A DNA stretch of 64,000 nt, taken from NCBI RefSeq assembly GCF_016806835.2, contig NZ_CP086111.1, forward strand, positions 2,863,001-2,927,000, given 5' to 3'. Position numbers and translations under genes: made by a program. The notes under the pieces were generated by a model that saw only the letters and a program-made list of their open reading frames with translations, was not told where the DNA came from and ran no database searches. Origin of the DNA: Skermanella rosea. Lineage in GTDB: Bacteria; Pseudomonadota; Alphaproteobacteria; Azospirillales; Azospirillaceae. Shown one piece after another: positions 7,724 to 16,162 of this stretch. Numbering within the stretch: position 1 is the first letter of the stretch; each line of letters opens with the position of its first letter.

Positions 7724-10041
7724 CCGCCGCCCACACTGGGTCTGCCTGCGACCCTAACTTCGACTGGCCGGGCAAGGCGGATGGCAAGCCAATGCCGGTT
7801 CCCGATCCTGATGTCATGCTCGAACACCTCGAACTGCTGTTCGGCGGCGATCGATGCGTCGGCATGCTCGATGGGCTGATCGAGATCAGCCATACCGACA
7901 AGGACGGTCGGCTCGTCCACGCCAAGCTGTTCGGGCTGGACGAGCTGGAGGATGCGGCCGAGCATGCGGCGAAGGTCAATGCCGAGGTGGGGGTCAACAC
8001 CTATGTCGGCATGGCGGTGCGCAAGCACGACACCCCGCGGGATCAACGTCCAAAGAAGGTGCATGTCGAGGGGCTGACCGCCGGCTTCGTGGATTGGGAC
8101 GCCGAGGGCGAGGGCGACAGCGAGGCAGTCCGGCAGAAGTGCGCTTTCCTGCCGCCGAACTTCATCGTCGTCACCGGCAAGTACCCCTGGACCCGATCGC
8201 AAGGCATGTGGGTGCTGGATGAACCCCTGATGGGTGTCGAGGCGATCGAGGGGCTATTGCGCCCGATGGCTTATGCACTCAACGGCGACAAGGCGGTGGT
8301 GAATGCCGACCGGGTAATGCGCCTGGCAGGGTCGGTCGCGTGGCCGCATAAGGCGGGCCGGATCAGGGAAATGACCCGGCTGGTCACAAAGTTCGACAAA
8401 GACGGCGACAAGCCGCGGCCGTCCTACTACCCGCAGGGGCAGGTTCTCCGCGCCTTCCAGGCGGCACACGCGGCGCAAGCGGAGGCCGAGCGAGCATCTG
8501 CCGGGCCGGAGGCATCGTCTGCCGGTACCGCGTCGAGTGCCGGCTATGAAGACAAGAACCCGTTCACCGGCCGTTTCGACCCTGCGGCGCTAATCGCCAA
8601 GATCCGGGCGGGACAGTGGCACGACGGCATGCTGAAGCTGACCGCGCACATGGTCGGCATGGGGTGGCCGGACTGGCTGATCGAGCTGGCGCTGGATCAG
8701 TTCGATGACAAGACGACGCCCCACAAAGAACGGCCGATGGATCTCGTCCGTCAGGCACGAGAAAAATACAACAAGCCGAACCCGCCGGACCCGGCGGCGG
8801 ATTTTGATTTCAGCCAGTCGCCGCCGGCACCCCTCTCGCTGGCGTCGGCGGCCGACATCGTGATCGAGGAGCTGGAGCGGCGCCCCTGGCTATTCGGTGG
8901 GTGGCTGATGAAGGGCATCATATCGATGATGGTGGGGCCAGGCGGGCAGGGGAAGTCCATGCTGTCGATCCATGCGGCCCTGGCGTTCGCCGCCGGCATG
9001 ACGTGGGCCGGGCAGAAGCCAATGGAACAAGGAGGGGCGTGGATCTGGAACAACGAGGACGACCTGACCGAGCTGAAGCGGCGCGTCGGCGGCACGGCGA
9101 AGCACATGGGGATCGATCTTAGGAAGCTGGATGGCAAGCTGTTCCTGGGTTCCGGGGTGAAGAACAAGCACAACCCCGATGCCCGCCGGCTGGTGCTGGC
9201 CCGGGAAGGGGAGCATGGCGATGTCGTCGCCATGCCGGACGTGCAGACCGTTATCCAGATCATCAAGGACAACGGGATCAAGCTGCTGGTGATCGACCCG
9301 ATGGTGTCGATCCATTACGTCAACGAGAACGACAACGGCGCGATGCAGAAGGTCATGGATATCCTGCTGACGGTCGCGACCGAGGGCGATTGCTCGATCC
9401 TGCTAATCCACCATACCGCCAAGCCCGGAGCGAACGTCCAGCAGGCGGGCAACCAGTACATATCGCGCGGCGCCACGTCGGTTCCCGGGGCGGCCCGGCT
9501 GCTGCTGACGGTCACGCAGATGACCGAGGACGACGCGAAGTTCATGATGGGCGAGGAATACGACGAGCGGGAGCGCGAGCGATGCATCCGGGTCGATACC
9601 GGCAAGGCGAACATGCTGCCCCCAGGCAAGGACACGACGTTCCTCCGCAAGGTGTCGATCGGGCTGGGTAACGGGAGCGGAACGCGCCTGGAGGATGACG
9701 CTGACGCGATCGGCGGGCTGGAGGTGGCCGACTTCACGGAGGCGCAGCAGGAGGTGAAGATGCGCCGCCAGGAATGGCAGGACCGGCTGCTGGACATGGT
9801 GCACAACGCCATGAGCATCGTTCCGGCTGGGGGCGAGATGCGTCTGAAGGAACTTGTCGCCCGCATCGGCATACGGACGAGCGAGTTCGGAAAGGAGCGG
9901 GCACTACGTGATCATGTCAGCGCCACGGTCCCGATGGCGTCCACGGGAGGCGTTCGAGTGGGCGATTTCATGTACTACCGGAGGCAGGATGGGGCGCATG
10001 AGAAGGCCACAATCTACGTTTGCAAAAGAGACGTAGTTTAG
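7720..10041 (+). CDS. Primase-helicase: RepB-like primase domain fused to RepA/AAA_25 helicase
   Basis: A 773-residue protein. Residues about 20-240 look like a RepB-like (archaeo-eukaryotic type) primase domain, with the acidic pair in GFVDWDAEGEGD near residue 125 and ADRVMRLAGSVAWPHKAGRI near residue 200. Residues about 380-640 are a RecA-fold hexameric helicase of the RepA/AAA_25 type: Walker A GPGGQGKSM at 406, Walker B LLVIDP near 522, sensor-like ILLIHHTAKPGA, and RGATSVPGAARLLLTVTQM. A winged-helix-like C-terminal end follows. The expected role is priming and unwinding the element's own origin, probably the octamer cluster immediately downstream. Confidence 0.85.
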   Translation: MTAAHTGSACDPNFDWPGKADGKPMPVPDPDVMLEHLELLFGGDRCVGMLDGLIEISHTDKDGRLVHAKLFGLDELEDAAEHAAKVNAEVGVNTYVGMAVRKHDTPRDQRPKKVHVEGLTAGFVDWDAEGEGDSEAVRQKCAFLPPNFIVVTGKYPWTRSQGMWVLDEPLMGVEAIEGLLRPMAYALNGDKAVVNADRVMRLAGSVAWPHKAGRIREMTRLVTKFDKDGDKPRPSYYPQGQVLRAFQAAHAAQAEAERASAGPEASSAGTASSAGYEDKNPFTGRFDPAALIAKIRAGQWHDGMLKLTAHMVGMGWPDWLIELALDQFDDKTTPHKERPMDLVRQAREKYNKPNPPDPAADFDFSQSPPAPLSLASAADIVIEELERRPWLFGGWLMKGIISMMVGPGGQGKSMLSIHAALAFAAGMTWAGQKPMEQGGAWIWNNEDDLTELKRRVGGTAKHMGIDLRKLDGKLFLGSGVKNKHNPDARRLVLAREGEHGDVVAMPDVQTVIQIIKDNGIKLLVIDPMVSIHYVNENDNGAMQKVMDILLTVATEGDCSILLIHHTAKPGANVQQAGNQYISRGATSVPGAARLLLTVTQMTEDDAKFMMGEEYDERERERCIRVDTGKANMLPPGKDTTFLRKVSIGLGNGSGTRLEDDADAIGGLEVADFTEAQQEVKMRRQEWQDRLLDMVHNAMSIVPAGGEMRLKELVARIGIRTSEFGKERALRDHVSATVPMASTGGVRVGDFMYYRRQDGAHEKATIYVCKRDVV

Positions 10042-10043
10042 GG

Positions 10044-10268
10044 CTGTGCAGCTATGCAGGTCTATGCAGACGGGTGCCTGCATAGGCTGCAAAGCTGCAA
10101 ACATGCGGGTTTCAGAGGTCGATGGCATTCTATGCAAAACACAACCTGCATAGGTCATTTTCTCAGGGCGAAAAAGTCAACGAAATCAACCGTATGCAGC
10201 TATGCAGCCTATGCACCCCCTACGGGGGGAACCTCCCTCTGCATAGCGGCGGGGGTTCGCCCGCATAG
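10044..10268. repeat. Iteron-like cluster of CTATGCAG octamers, candidate replication origin
   Basis: At least eleven copies of CTATGCAG or near matches occur in 225 bases, in both orientations. Direct: 10044 (one mismatch), 10052, 10062, 10130 (one mismatch), 10192 (one mismatch), 10200, 10209 (one mismatch). Inverted: 10078, 10146, 10239, 10261 (one mismatch). Several neighbours are 8-10 bases apart, about one helical turn. An A-rich patch (10171-10190) lies inside. Placement directly after the primase-helicase stop codon fits a theta-type origin bound by an initiator, but a repressor-binding array is possible. No gene lies here. Confidence 0.65.
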
Positions 10269-10649
10269 GGGCACCGGAAGGGTTGAGGACAAACAAGTCA
10301 GCGGGACAAAACGACGGCAGGGAGATTTCGTTGAATGAAAGATCAGGTCGGCGGCTGGCACCGTCGGCCTGATCGCCCAACTCCTAACCTGGACAGGCGG
10401 AAGTTCGTTTGACGAAAAGGTTGCGCTGGGCGGGGGCATCTTGATGCGGAGCGATGACGTGATCCACTTGATCCTGGCCGGAGGGGTGCGGTGGCAGTCG
10501 ATTATGGAATGGGATGCGGGCGTGTGTCGTGGCCGGTCCGCGATCTGATTGTAACCGCACACTAGGGGGCGTGCCTGGGGCGTAAAACCATCGATAAGGC
10601 TCTGGATGTTGTACAATAACTTCATCACATGAGATCAGGAATTTTACAG
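10269..10649. other. Intergenic region with a strong hairpin
   Basis: No supported gene. Bases 10341-10354 and 10361-10374 form a 14-bp hairpin (GATCAGGTCGGCGG with CCGTCGGCCTGATC, two G-U pairs, loop CTGGCA). No T-run follows on either strand, so it is more likely a structural or origin element than a classical intrinsic terminator. Confidence 0.45.
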
Positions 10650-10997
10650 ATGAAATGGGTAAAAGGAGTTTCCGGCAATCCCGGCGGGCGGCCGAAGCTG
10701 GAAGTGAACATCCGGAACCTGGCCCAGCAGAACAGCATGGAGGCGCTGGAGACGCTGGTCGAGGTTATGCGGACCGGAAAGCCGGGAGAGCGGCTTATCG
10801 CGGCGAATGCGATCCTGGATCGGGCTTACGGCAGGCCGACCCAGTCGGTCGAGATGTCCGGTTCCCGCGAAACCCTGGTTGATCTTCTAGTCAGTTTGAA
10901 TACCTCGTCTACTGCCAACGCCTCCCCGACCGCCAGCATGATCACGGATACAGGTAGGCGGGACAGCACTGATGCTGAGTCGTTTACGGCGCCCTGA
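10650..10997 (+). CDS. DUF5681-type protein
   Basis: About 115 residues. The N-terminus carries the diagnostic VKGVSGNPGGRPK motif of DUF5681 proteins, followed by a helical region (MEALETLVEVMRTGKPGERL) ending in ANAILDRAYGRPTQ. These proteins are common in prophages and integrative elements, often near small terminase genes; the function is unproven. ATG 10650 puts the motif at the N-terminus; an in-frame ATG at 10629 is possible. The Ser/Thr-rich C-terminus runs up to the distal end of CRISPR array 1 and may be altered. Confidence 0.7.
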   Translation: MKWVKGVSGNPGGRPKLEVNIRNLAQQNSMEALETLVEVMRTGKPGERLIAANAILDRAYGRPTQSVEMSGSRETLVDLLVSLNTSSTANASPTASMITDTGRRDSTDAESFTAP

Positions 10998-11016
10998 TCG
11001 GCGCAATTCCACTGGA

Positions 11017-12143
11017 GTGTCTATCCCCACCTGCACGGGGGAGCCCTGCGCGAGAGCATCGGCCAGTGGATGGACTCGGGGTCTATCCCCGCCTGCACGG
11101 GGGAGCCCCCCGACACCTTCGCCATAAGCGCCGCCATGCGGGTCTATCCCCGCCTGCACGGGGGAGCCGGGTGATTGCTCCGGTCCGTCGCGGCTGTATA
11201 GGGTCTATCCCCGCCTGCACGGGGGAGCCTCGGTGGCCGAGTGCATCATGACGGCGGCCACGGGTCTATCCCCGCCTGCACGGGGGAGCCCGGACGAGGA
11301 TCTCGATCCAGAACGGGTGCCAGGGTCTATCCCCGCCTGCACGGGGGAGCCTCATTTCCCTCAGGGTCGTTTTGTCGTACAGGGGGTCTATCCCCGCCTG
11401 CACGGGGGAGCCCCGTCGAGTGCCAAGTCGATGATGCCAGCAACGGGTCTATCCCCGCCTGCACGGGGGAGCCGACAGCATCGTCGTGAAGATGGAGATG
11501 GACGTGGGTCTATCCCGCCTGCACGGGGGAGCCGTGGTGCCGGTGGCGTTGTGGATGTGGACGGCGGGTCTATCCCCGCCTGCACGGGGGAGCCGCCAGC
11601 TTCCGCAGCTCGCTTTCGCCCCGACCGGGTCTATCCCCGCCTGCACGGGGGAGCCAAGTCATCCCGGTCGCCGGTCGAGGAGTTGACGGGTCTATCCCCG
11701 CCTGCACGGGGGAGCCTTGGGCCACCGCGCCCAGCCGCCGAAGAACCAGGGTCTATCCCCGCCTGCACGGGGGAGCCGCGACCGCCCGCGACGTCATGGT
11801 AGAAGCTATGGGTCTATCCCCGCCTGCACGGGGGAGCCTTCACCATCCTGTCAGGGAAGTCGCACATGCCGGGTCTATCCCCGCCTGCACGGGGGAGCCC
11901 GCAAGCCATCGGGAAGCACGATCCGCTCCCCGGGTCTATCCCCGCCTGCACGGGGGAGCCCTGCACACATCTGGTCAACACCAATCATCCGGGGGTCTAT
12001 CCCCGCCTGCACGGGGGAGCCTGATATGCCTGTCGCAGCAGGTCGGTATTCTGCGGTCTATCCCCGCCTGCACGGGGGAGCCCAGGACAGGTATGCCGAC
12101 ATCGCCGGCAAGAACGGTCTATCCCCGCCTGCACGGGGGAGCC
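11017..12143 (-). CRISPR. Type I-E CRISPR array 1: 19 repeats, 18 spacers
   Basis: Repeats of 28-29 bases recur every 61 bases, leaving spacers of 32-33. Read on the minus strand each repeat starts GGCTCCCCC and ends GGGGATAGACC. The stem is CCCCGT/GCGGGG with loop GCAG, so a U-G pair closes the loop. The leader lies on the right, beside cas2. The leftmost repeat (11017-11045) carries substitutions, as expected for the oldest end, and its spacer is one base longer. The repeat ending at 11533 lacks one C, giving a 60-base period. Spacers look unrelated to each other by eye. Confidence 0.97.
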
Positions 12144-12207
12144 TCTGCCAAGTAAGTACCTGCTTTTGTTCATTTGTCAAAGAATCTTATGGTGTACTTT
12201 ACTGCAA
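12144..12207 (-). promoter_or_regulatory. Leader and likely promoter of CRISPR array 1
   Basis: Only 64 bases separate cas2 from the first repeat. Read on the minus strand they contain TACACCATAAGATTCTTTGA followed by CAA (12174-12196), which matches the array 2 leader at 22 of 23 positions and at the same distance (53 nt) from the repeat. TTGACA inside it is a good -35 box, with a weak -10 (ACTTAC) 17 bases on, so transcription would start near the first repeat. The same block may be the site read by Cas1-Cas2 during spacer insertion. Confidence 0.75.
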
Positions 12208-12501
12208 TCAATCACGCTTTGCGAGCATCAATCCGTCATAATCGGTCAGCCGGACCGGAGGAGTTCCCAGGACCAAGACGGCCTGCCGACCCGGAGCTTT
12301 TGAGTCGCGCCATGTCATCACAATGGATCCCCGGCCAATCTCCGAATACCAGTCGGTCATCACCGCCCAAACGCGCTCGCGCACGGCGGCGCTGAGGGTC
12401 GGGGCGGTGTAGACGCCGGGCGCTATTTCCAGCATCACGGAGACTAGGAAGCCTCGGAAACGGTCGGGCACGTCACGGGTGACCACCACGGTCATCGGCA
12501 T
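12208..12501 (-). CDS. cas2e: CRISPR-associated protein Cas2, type I-E
   Basis: A 97-residue protein with the I-E Cas2 pattern: MPMTVVVTRDVPDRFRGFL at the start, MLEIAPGVYTAP, RERVWAVMTDWYSEIGRGSI and a C-terminal LMLAKRD. Cas2 forms the central dimer of the Cas1-Cas2 integration complex that inserts new spacers beside the leader. It overlaps cas1 by 29 bases and is the last gene of the cas operon, with array 1 just beyond. Its final codons show resemblance to a segment of the array 2 leader. Confidence 0.95.
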   Translation of the reverse strand: MPMTVVVTRDVPDRFRGFLVSVMLEIAPGVYTAPTLSAAVRERVWAVMTDWYSEIGRGSIVMTWRDSKAPGRQAVLVLGTPPVRLTDYDGLMLAKRD

Positions 12502-13357
12502 CGAACAGCTCCTTGATCCGGTCGATCATGGTGGGGATTACGGCCCCGTCGCGGAAGGTGCGGCCGGCCAGCCGGCGAACATGCCGCTCGATCGACTGTT
12601 CCGGCCGCCGCTGCGCCTCCCCCACGGCCCGGAAGGCGATCGGCAGGGTCACGTGGTCCCGGAACAAGTCGGCAATATCCAGGATAAAGGCATTGGCCGA
12701 GTCCTCGTGGATGAAGCCGAGCTGCGGCAAGGTCGCAGTCGCAGCCACGGCAATCGCCGCCGCCGCCTCGACGGCAGTCGCGGCATGGTTGATGGCCTGA
12801 TTGGGAAGATCGGCGGCATCGGGCGCAGCCCGATCGTACCTCCGGCCCTGCCACTTGACACCGTAGCGGTTCGCCAGCAGGCGATAAGTCTCCTTCATCC
12901 GGGCGCCTTCGATGCCGCGCAGCACCGCGATATCCTGGTGCGGCAGCACTTCGCCCAGGCGCCAGGCATAGAGCCGCCGGGCAATCGAAAGGCGCGCGCC
13001 GTCCTCGTCGGCCCAGACACGCGCCTGCCGCCGGGCGAGACGACTGTCGTCCGGCCCCAGCGGCAGTGCCGTATAGCAGCGCACGCCGTCGTCCCCAACG
13101 GCAATAAGCCCGGTACCGTGGCGGGCCGCCAGCCGCAAGGCATCATGCGTTACCGATGTACCGGGACCGATCAGGATCATCGAGATCGCCTGGTAAGGCA
13201 GGGCATAGTCACCGCTTTCGAGCCCGTCCATCCCGGTGGTCCGGAAGCGCAGGGTGCCATCCTCGACATAGAGGTTGCCCCGCGACAGCCAGATCAGCCC
13301 ATGGCGGTCGGCGTGGGGAACGCGGGCGGTTTCGAGACCGAGGCGACCTTTCAGCAT
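12473..13357 (-). CDS. cas1e: CRISPR-associated integrase Cas1, type I-E
   Basis: A 294-residue protein of normal length. The metal-binding residues equivalent to E. coli Glu141, His208 and Asp221 are present: Glu150 in VLRGIEGARMKETY, His217 in GFIHEDSANAF, and Asp227/Asp230 in ILDIADLF. Cas1 is the spacer-inserting nuclease-integrase and works with Cas2. All catalytic positions are intact, so adaptation should be possible. It follows cas6e by 11 bases and overlaps cas2. Confidence 0.96.
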   Translation of the reverse strand: MLKGRLGLETARVPHADRHGLIWLSRGNLYVEDGTLRFRTTGMDGLESGDYALPYQAISMILIGPGTSVTHDALRLAARHGTGLIAVGDDGVRCYTALPLGPDDSRLARRQARVWADEDGARLSIARRLYAWRLGEVLPHQDIAVLRGIEGARMKETYRLLANRYGVKWQGRRYDRAAPDAADLPNQAINHAATAVEAAAAIAVAATATLPQLGFIHEDSANAFILDIADLFRDHVTLPIAFRAVGEAQRRPEQSIERHVRRLAGRTFRDGAVIPTMIDRIKELFDADDRGGHP

Positions 13358-13368
13358 GGCCGACCCGT

Positions 13369-14157
13369 TCAGCCGCTCCCGGCCGGGCGCAGCAGCAGCA
13401 TTCCGAAGCCGAAGGATCGGTGTCTTCCAATGCCGCGCGCTAGCAGCTGACGGAACGCGGTCGGATCATCGACCCGCAGGGTCCCCGAAAACACGACATC
13501 CGGCCGCGCGAAGTTGCGAGGCGCGCGATCCGGCTCGTCTTCGGTCGGCTGGGTCTTGCGCAGCACCGTACGCAGCCGCCGGGCGGTCACCCGTCCGTCC
13601 AGCAGCCCGGCGGCACCGCCACCTTCCAGATGACGGCGCAGCCAGTCCAGGTAGACTGTTTCGCGCACCGGGCGTTCAGCAACCTCCGCCGCGCGGTCAC
13701 ACGCATCCAGCGCCGAAAGGAACGCGTCCACCTCCGCCCCCGGTCGCTTTGCGATGGTGCTCCGGCCGACCCGGACCACCGGACAGGCGCGTACCTCGAA
13801 GCCTAGGTGCATGCCCGCCGGAAACGCGGTCGGCATGGGCTTGTCGGCGGCCCGCGCCCAATCGACAACGGCATGTGCAAGCGGCTCGGCCGTCAGTCCG
13901 GCCGTCTGCGCAAGACCGGCCAGCGGCTCCGGCCCATAGGCGAGCACTGCCGGCCCTGGTAAATCACGGGCCGTGCGCACCGTGAAGGGGCCGGGTGCAG
14001 ATGGGCCGAACAGGGCGCGCAATAAGGCATGCACGGCATATCCCTCATCGAAGCGCCGCGTGCCGCCCATCCCCTGAGCTTCCGCAAAGGCGACCAGCCG
14101 GCGAGTATCGACCGGAAAGTGCAGCATGAACAAAGGGGCATCGGGCGCGGCGGTCAC
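13369..14157 (-). CDS. cas6e: CRISPR RNA endonuclease Cas6e (CasE)
   Basis: A 262-residue protein, longer than E. coli Cas6e (about 200). The N-terminal RAMP fold is recognisable, with DEGYAVHALLRALFG near residues 37-51; His43 is the likely general base. The C-terminus ends in the Gly-rich RNA-binding loop GIGRHRSFGFGMLLLRP. Extra length lies in the middle, around residues 130-215. The enzyme cuts the repeat hairpin to make crRNA and stays in Cascade. It must handle two repeat stems (CCCCGC and CCCCGT types). It overlaps cas5e by 4 bases. Confidence 0.92.
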   Translation of the reverse strand: MTAAPDAPLFMLHFPVDTRRLVAFAEAQGMGGTRRFDEGYAVHALLRALFGPSAPGPFTVRTARDLPGPAVLAYGPEPLAGLAQTAGLTAEPLAHAVVDWARAADKPMPTAFPAGMHLGFEVRACPVVRVGRSTIAKRPGAEVDAFLSALDACDRAAEVAERPVRETVYLDWLRRHLEGGGAAGLLDGRVTARRLRTVLRKTQPTEDEPDRAPRNFARPDVVFSGTLRVDDPTAFRQLLARGIGRHRSFGFGMLLLRPAGSG

Positions 14158-14936
14158 GGCTGCGGCTCCTTCAGGCGGATGCGGCCTCGGCGGACCCGCC
14201 GTTCACCACCGTGGAGCTGGTTGCGCCAGTCGCGCCGGTCATACACGATGCCCCGATCGAAATCGCCCGCCGCCAAGGGAAACCCAGGCTCGCCCTCCGG
14301 CCACTCCGCATCGGCGAACTCCGGCGCCTCAAGGCTATGCACTCCGGCCTGTCGCATCGCCGCTTGCCTGTCAGCCACGCCCAGAGCCAGCGCATCCGCC
14401 AGCGAGGCCGCCCGGCAATGCCGGACCAGCAGCGGGGCCGCCGGAAGACATGCTTTTCGGCCGATGAACAGGGGACGGAACGGCTCGTCCAGCGCCGTCT
14501 CCAGGTCGGTCAAGGTTGGCCGCTCCTCCGGGGGATCGAGGCGGAACGCCACCATGATGGCTTCTCCCGTACGGTACCAGCGATAGCGGATGTGGGTGCC
14601 CGACGTGGCCTCTCCGCCACCCCGATCCTGCCGCCGCCCGCGGGTCGTCCATCCGGTACCGACAAGATGAGGTTGGGACAGGTCCACCGTCTGGAAGTCG
14701 CGCATCGGCGTACCGTCGCGCAGGACGACGGCGGCCAATCGCAGGCGTTCCTGAAGCCGCTGGAGCGACGCGGTGTCGGCATGTCGCCAACCGAGGGCAT
14801 TGCCCAGCAGTCCCGCCATCTGCGCCACGCCCGGAAACCTCCCGGTCACTCCGTGCTGGTCGACGACCGGCACCCCAAAGGCCATCAGCGGCGCGTCGAG
14901 CAGCAGAACCAGGGCATCGACGGCCGGCCCGGTCAT
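14154..14936 (-). CDS. cas5e: Cascade subunit Cas5e (CasD)
   Basis: A 260-residue protein starting at the ATG that overlaps the cas7e stop (ATGA). It begins ALVLLLDAPLMAFGVPVVDQ and continues with GVTGRFPGVAQMAGLLGNAL, the typical I-E Cas5 start, followed by RDFQTVDLSQPHL and PLFIGRKACLPAAPLL. Cas5 caps the 5' handle of the crRNA in Cascade and contacts Cse1. A longer open frame reaches upstream through cas7e in another phase, but that part is a shadow of cas7e. Confidence 0.94.
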   Translation of the reverse strand: MTGPAVDALVLLLDAPLMAFGVPVVDQHGVTGRFPGVAQMAGLLGNALGWRHADTASLQRLQERLRLAAVVLRDGTPMRDFQTVDLSQPHLVGTGWTTRGRRQDRGGGEATSGTHIRYRWYRTGEAIMVAFRLDPPEERPTLTDLETALDEPFRPLFIGRKACLPAAPLLVRHCRAASLADALALGVADRQAAMRQAGVHSLEAPEFADAEWPEGEPGFPLAAGDFDRGIVYDRRDWRNQLHGGERRVRRGRIRLKEPQP

Positions 14937-16162
14937 GCGGCGGCTCCGCCGTCCCGAACCAGGCCGGCGGCCCAAGCTGCGAGCGCGTCCAGCCCCTCGG
15001 CCGGGTCGGCCGGCAGCGCGCCGGGGTCGACCATGGAGGCGAAGCGCCGCAACTCGCGCCGGCCGTACATCCGGTCGAAACCCGCCAGATGCTCGCCGAA
15101 CCCGCGGAAGGCGTTCGCCCGCAGATCGCCCCGCGTCGGCACCGGGCGTAGGAAGGCATTGGCGAGGCTGCGCGGCTGACGGGCTCCAGCCTCGATCATC
15201 ATCAGTTCGGCATAGCCATAGGGAGCCGTCGAGCCGAGCTTGGCCCCCGGGGAGACACTGGCGATCAAGTGGACAAGATGCTCGACCACGCGGGACGCGA
15301 GATCTCGGTCGGCATCGCGCCAGCCGCGCGCGTCGCAGCCTTCCAGGTTGGATACCAGCAACGGCACATCCACGACGACATAAACGTAGAATAGTCCGCT
15401 GGTCAGTTCGCTGGTCGCGATCAGGCCGGATCCCATTTCGCCGGCGCTCTGGCGCAGGTCGTCCACGGCGGTGAAATAGTCGGGCTCCGCCTCCTCCCCG
15501 TGGACGGTGAAGGCGTGGGCGACATGGACCGCGGCATCTCCGCGCGCCAGATAGTCGGAGGTGACCATCCTGCCGAACAGCGCGCCGTCGAGCCCCGACG
15601 CCTTCGACAATGCCTCCAGGTTGGCCCGGTTGTCCTTGATATAGGTCTCGGCCGCCTTGGTGGCGTCTTTCACCGCGGCTGAGTCGCGGGCGAGATCGCG
15701 CGCGGCATTCTTGATGAACTCGATTTCCGGCCGACCGAGCACGATTACCTGGTTCGTATCCAGCCGCTCCAGCGGGTCGGAAGCGCTGTCCTCGCCCTGT
15801 TTCCCCTTTTTCTGGGAGCGCTCCTTCTCCGCCTTGGCGCTCTCGCCCAGCAGCTTGGCCTGGAGCGCCGCGACGACAGTGACTACCAGGTCGACCGGCA
15901 ACCCCTCGGCGACCAGCGGCTCGGCGATTTCCTTCCGGAAGGTAATGCGCGATCGCACCGCCAGCGGGACACCGAGCTGGTCGAACGACCATTCATCGAC
16001 CGCGCGGCGCCAATGGCGCTTTAGGCATTGAGACGACACGCGGGTGCGCTCGGCTCCGCCGAAGGGCAGGCGCTTGGCCCGGCCCACGTCGTCGCGGTTC
16101 AGCAGCGCCGCCGCATAGGGTGTCAGCGCATGGATCTGAAGGAAGCGCGGTTCAACGCTCAT
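14933..16162 (-). CDS. cas7e: Cascade backbone subunit Cas7e (CasC/Cse4)
   Basis: A 409-residue protein. It opens with the family pattern RFLQIHALTPYAAALLNRDD and GRAKRLPFGGAERTRVSSQC LKR (broken here for length), with an internal GLDGALFGRMVTSDYLARGD segment and VAHAFTVHGEEAEPDYFTAV. Six copies normally form the helical crRNA-binding backbone of Cascade. It is slightly longer than E. coli CasC (363), partly through a Lys/Glu-rich insertion around residues 108-125 (KAEKERSQKKGKQGEDSASD). It overlaps cse2 by 11 bases. Confidence 0.95.
   Translation of the reverse strand: MSVEPRFLQIHALTPYAAALLNRDDVGRAKRLPFGGAERTRVSSQCLKRHWRRAVDEWSFDQLGVPLAVRSRITFRKEIAEPLVAEGLPVDLVVTVVAALQAKLLGESAKAEKERSQKKGKQGEDSASDPLERLDTNQVIVLGRPEIEFIKNAARDLARDSAAVKDATKAAETYIKDNRANLEALSKASGLDGALFGRMVTSDYLARGDAAVHVAHAFTVHGEEAEPDYFTAVDDLRQSAGEMGSGLIATSELTSGLFYVYVVVDVPLLVSNLEGCDARGWRDADRDLASRVVEHLVHLIASVSPGAKLGSTAPYGYAELMMIEAGARQPRSLANAFLRPVPTRGDLRANAFRGFGEHLAGFDRMYGRRELRRFASMVDPGALPADPAEGLDALAAWAAGLVRDGGAAA

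Noticed and set aside
10341-10374. Strong hairpin as terminator of the replication operon
   Set aside because: It lies 300 bases after the primase-helicase stop and has no T-run; it is listed only as a structural element.
11233-12241. Long plus-strand frames with repeated YPRLHGGA or SPPARGS peptides
   Set aside because: They are translations of CRISPR repeats and spacers; the 61-base period gives open frames by chance.
12479-13450. A 323-residue plus-strand frame over cas1 and cas2
   Set aside because: Antisense to certain cas genes.
14154-15992. One 612-residue protein joining cas5e to sequence inside cas7e
   Set aside because: The upstream part is an out-of-frame reading of cas7e; the ATG at 14936, overlapping the cas7e stop, gives a normal Cas5e.
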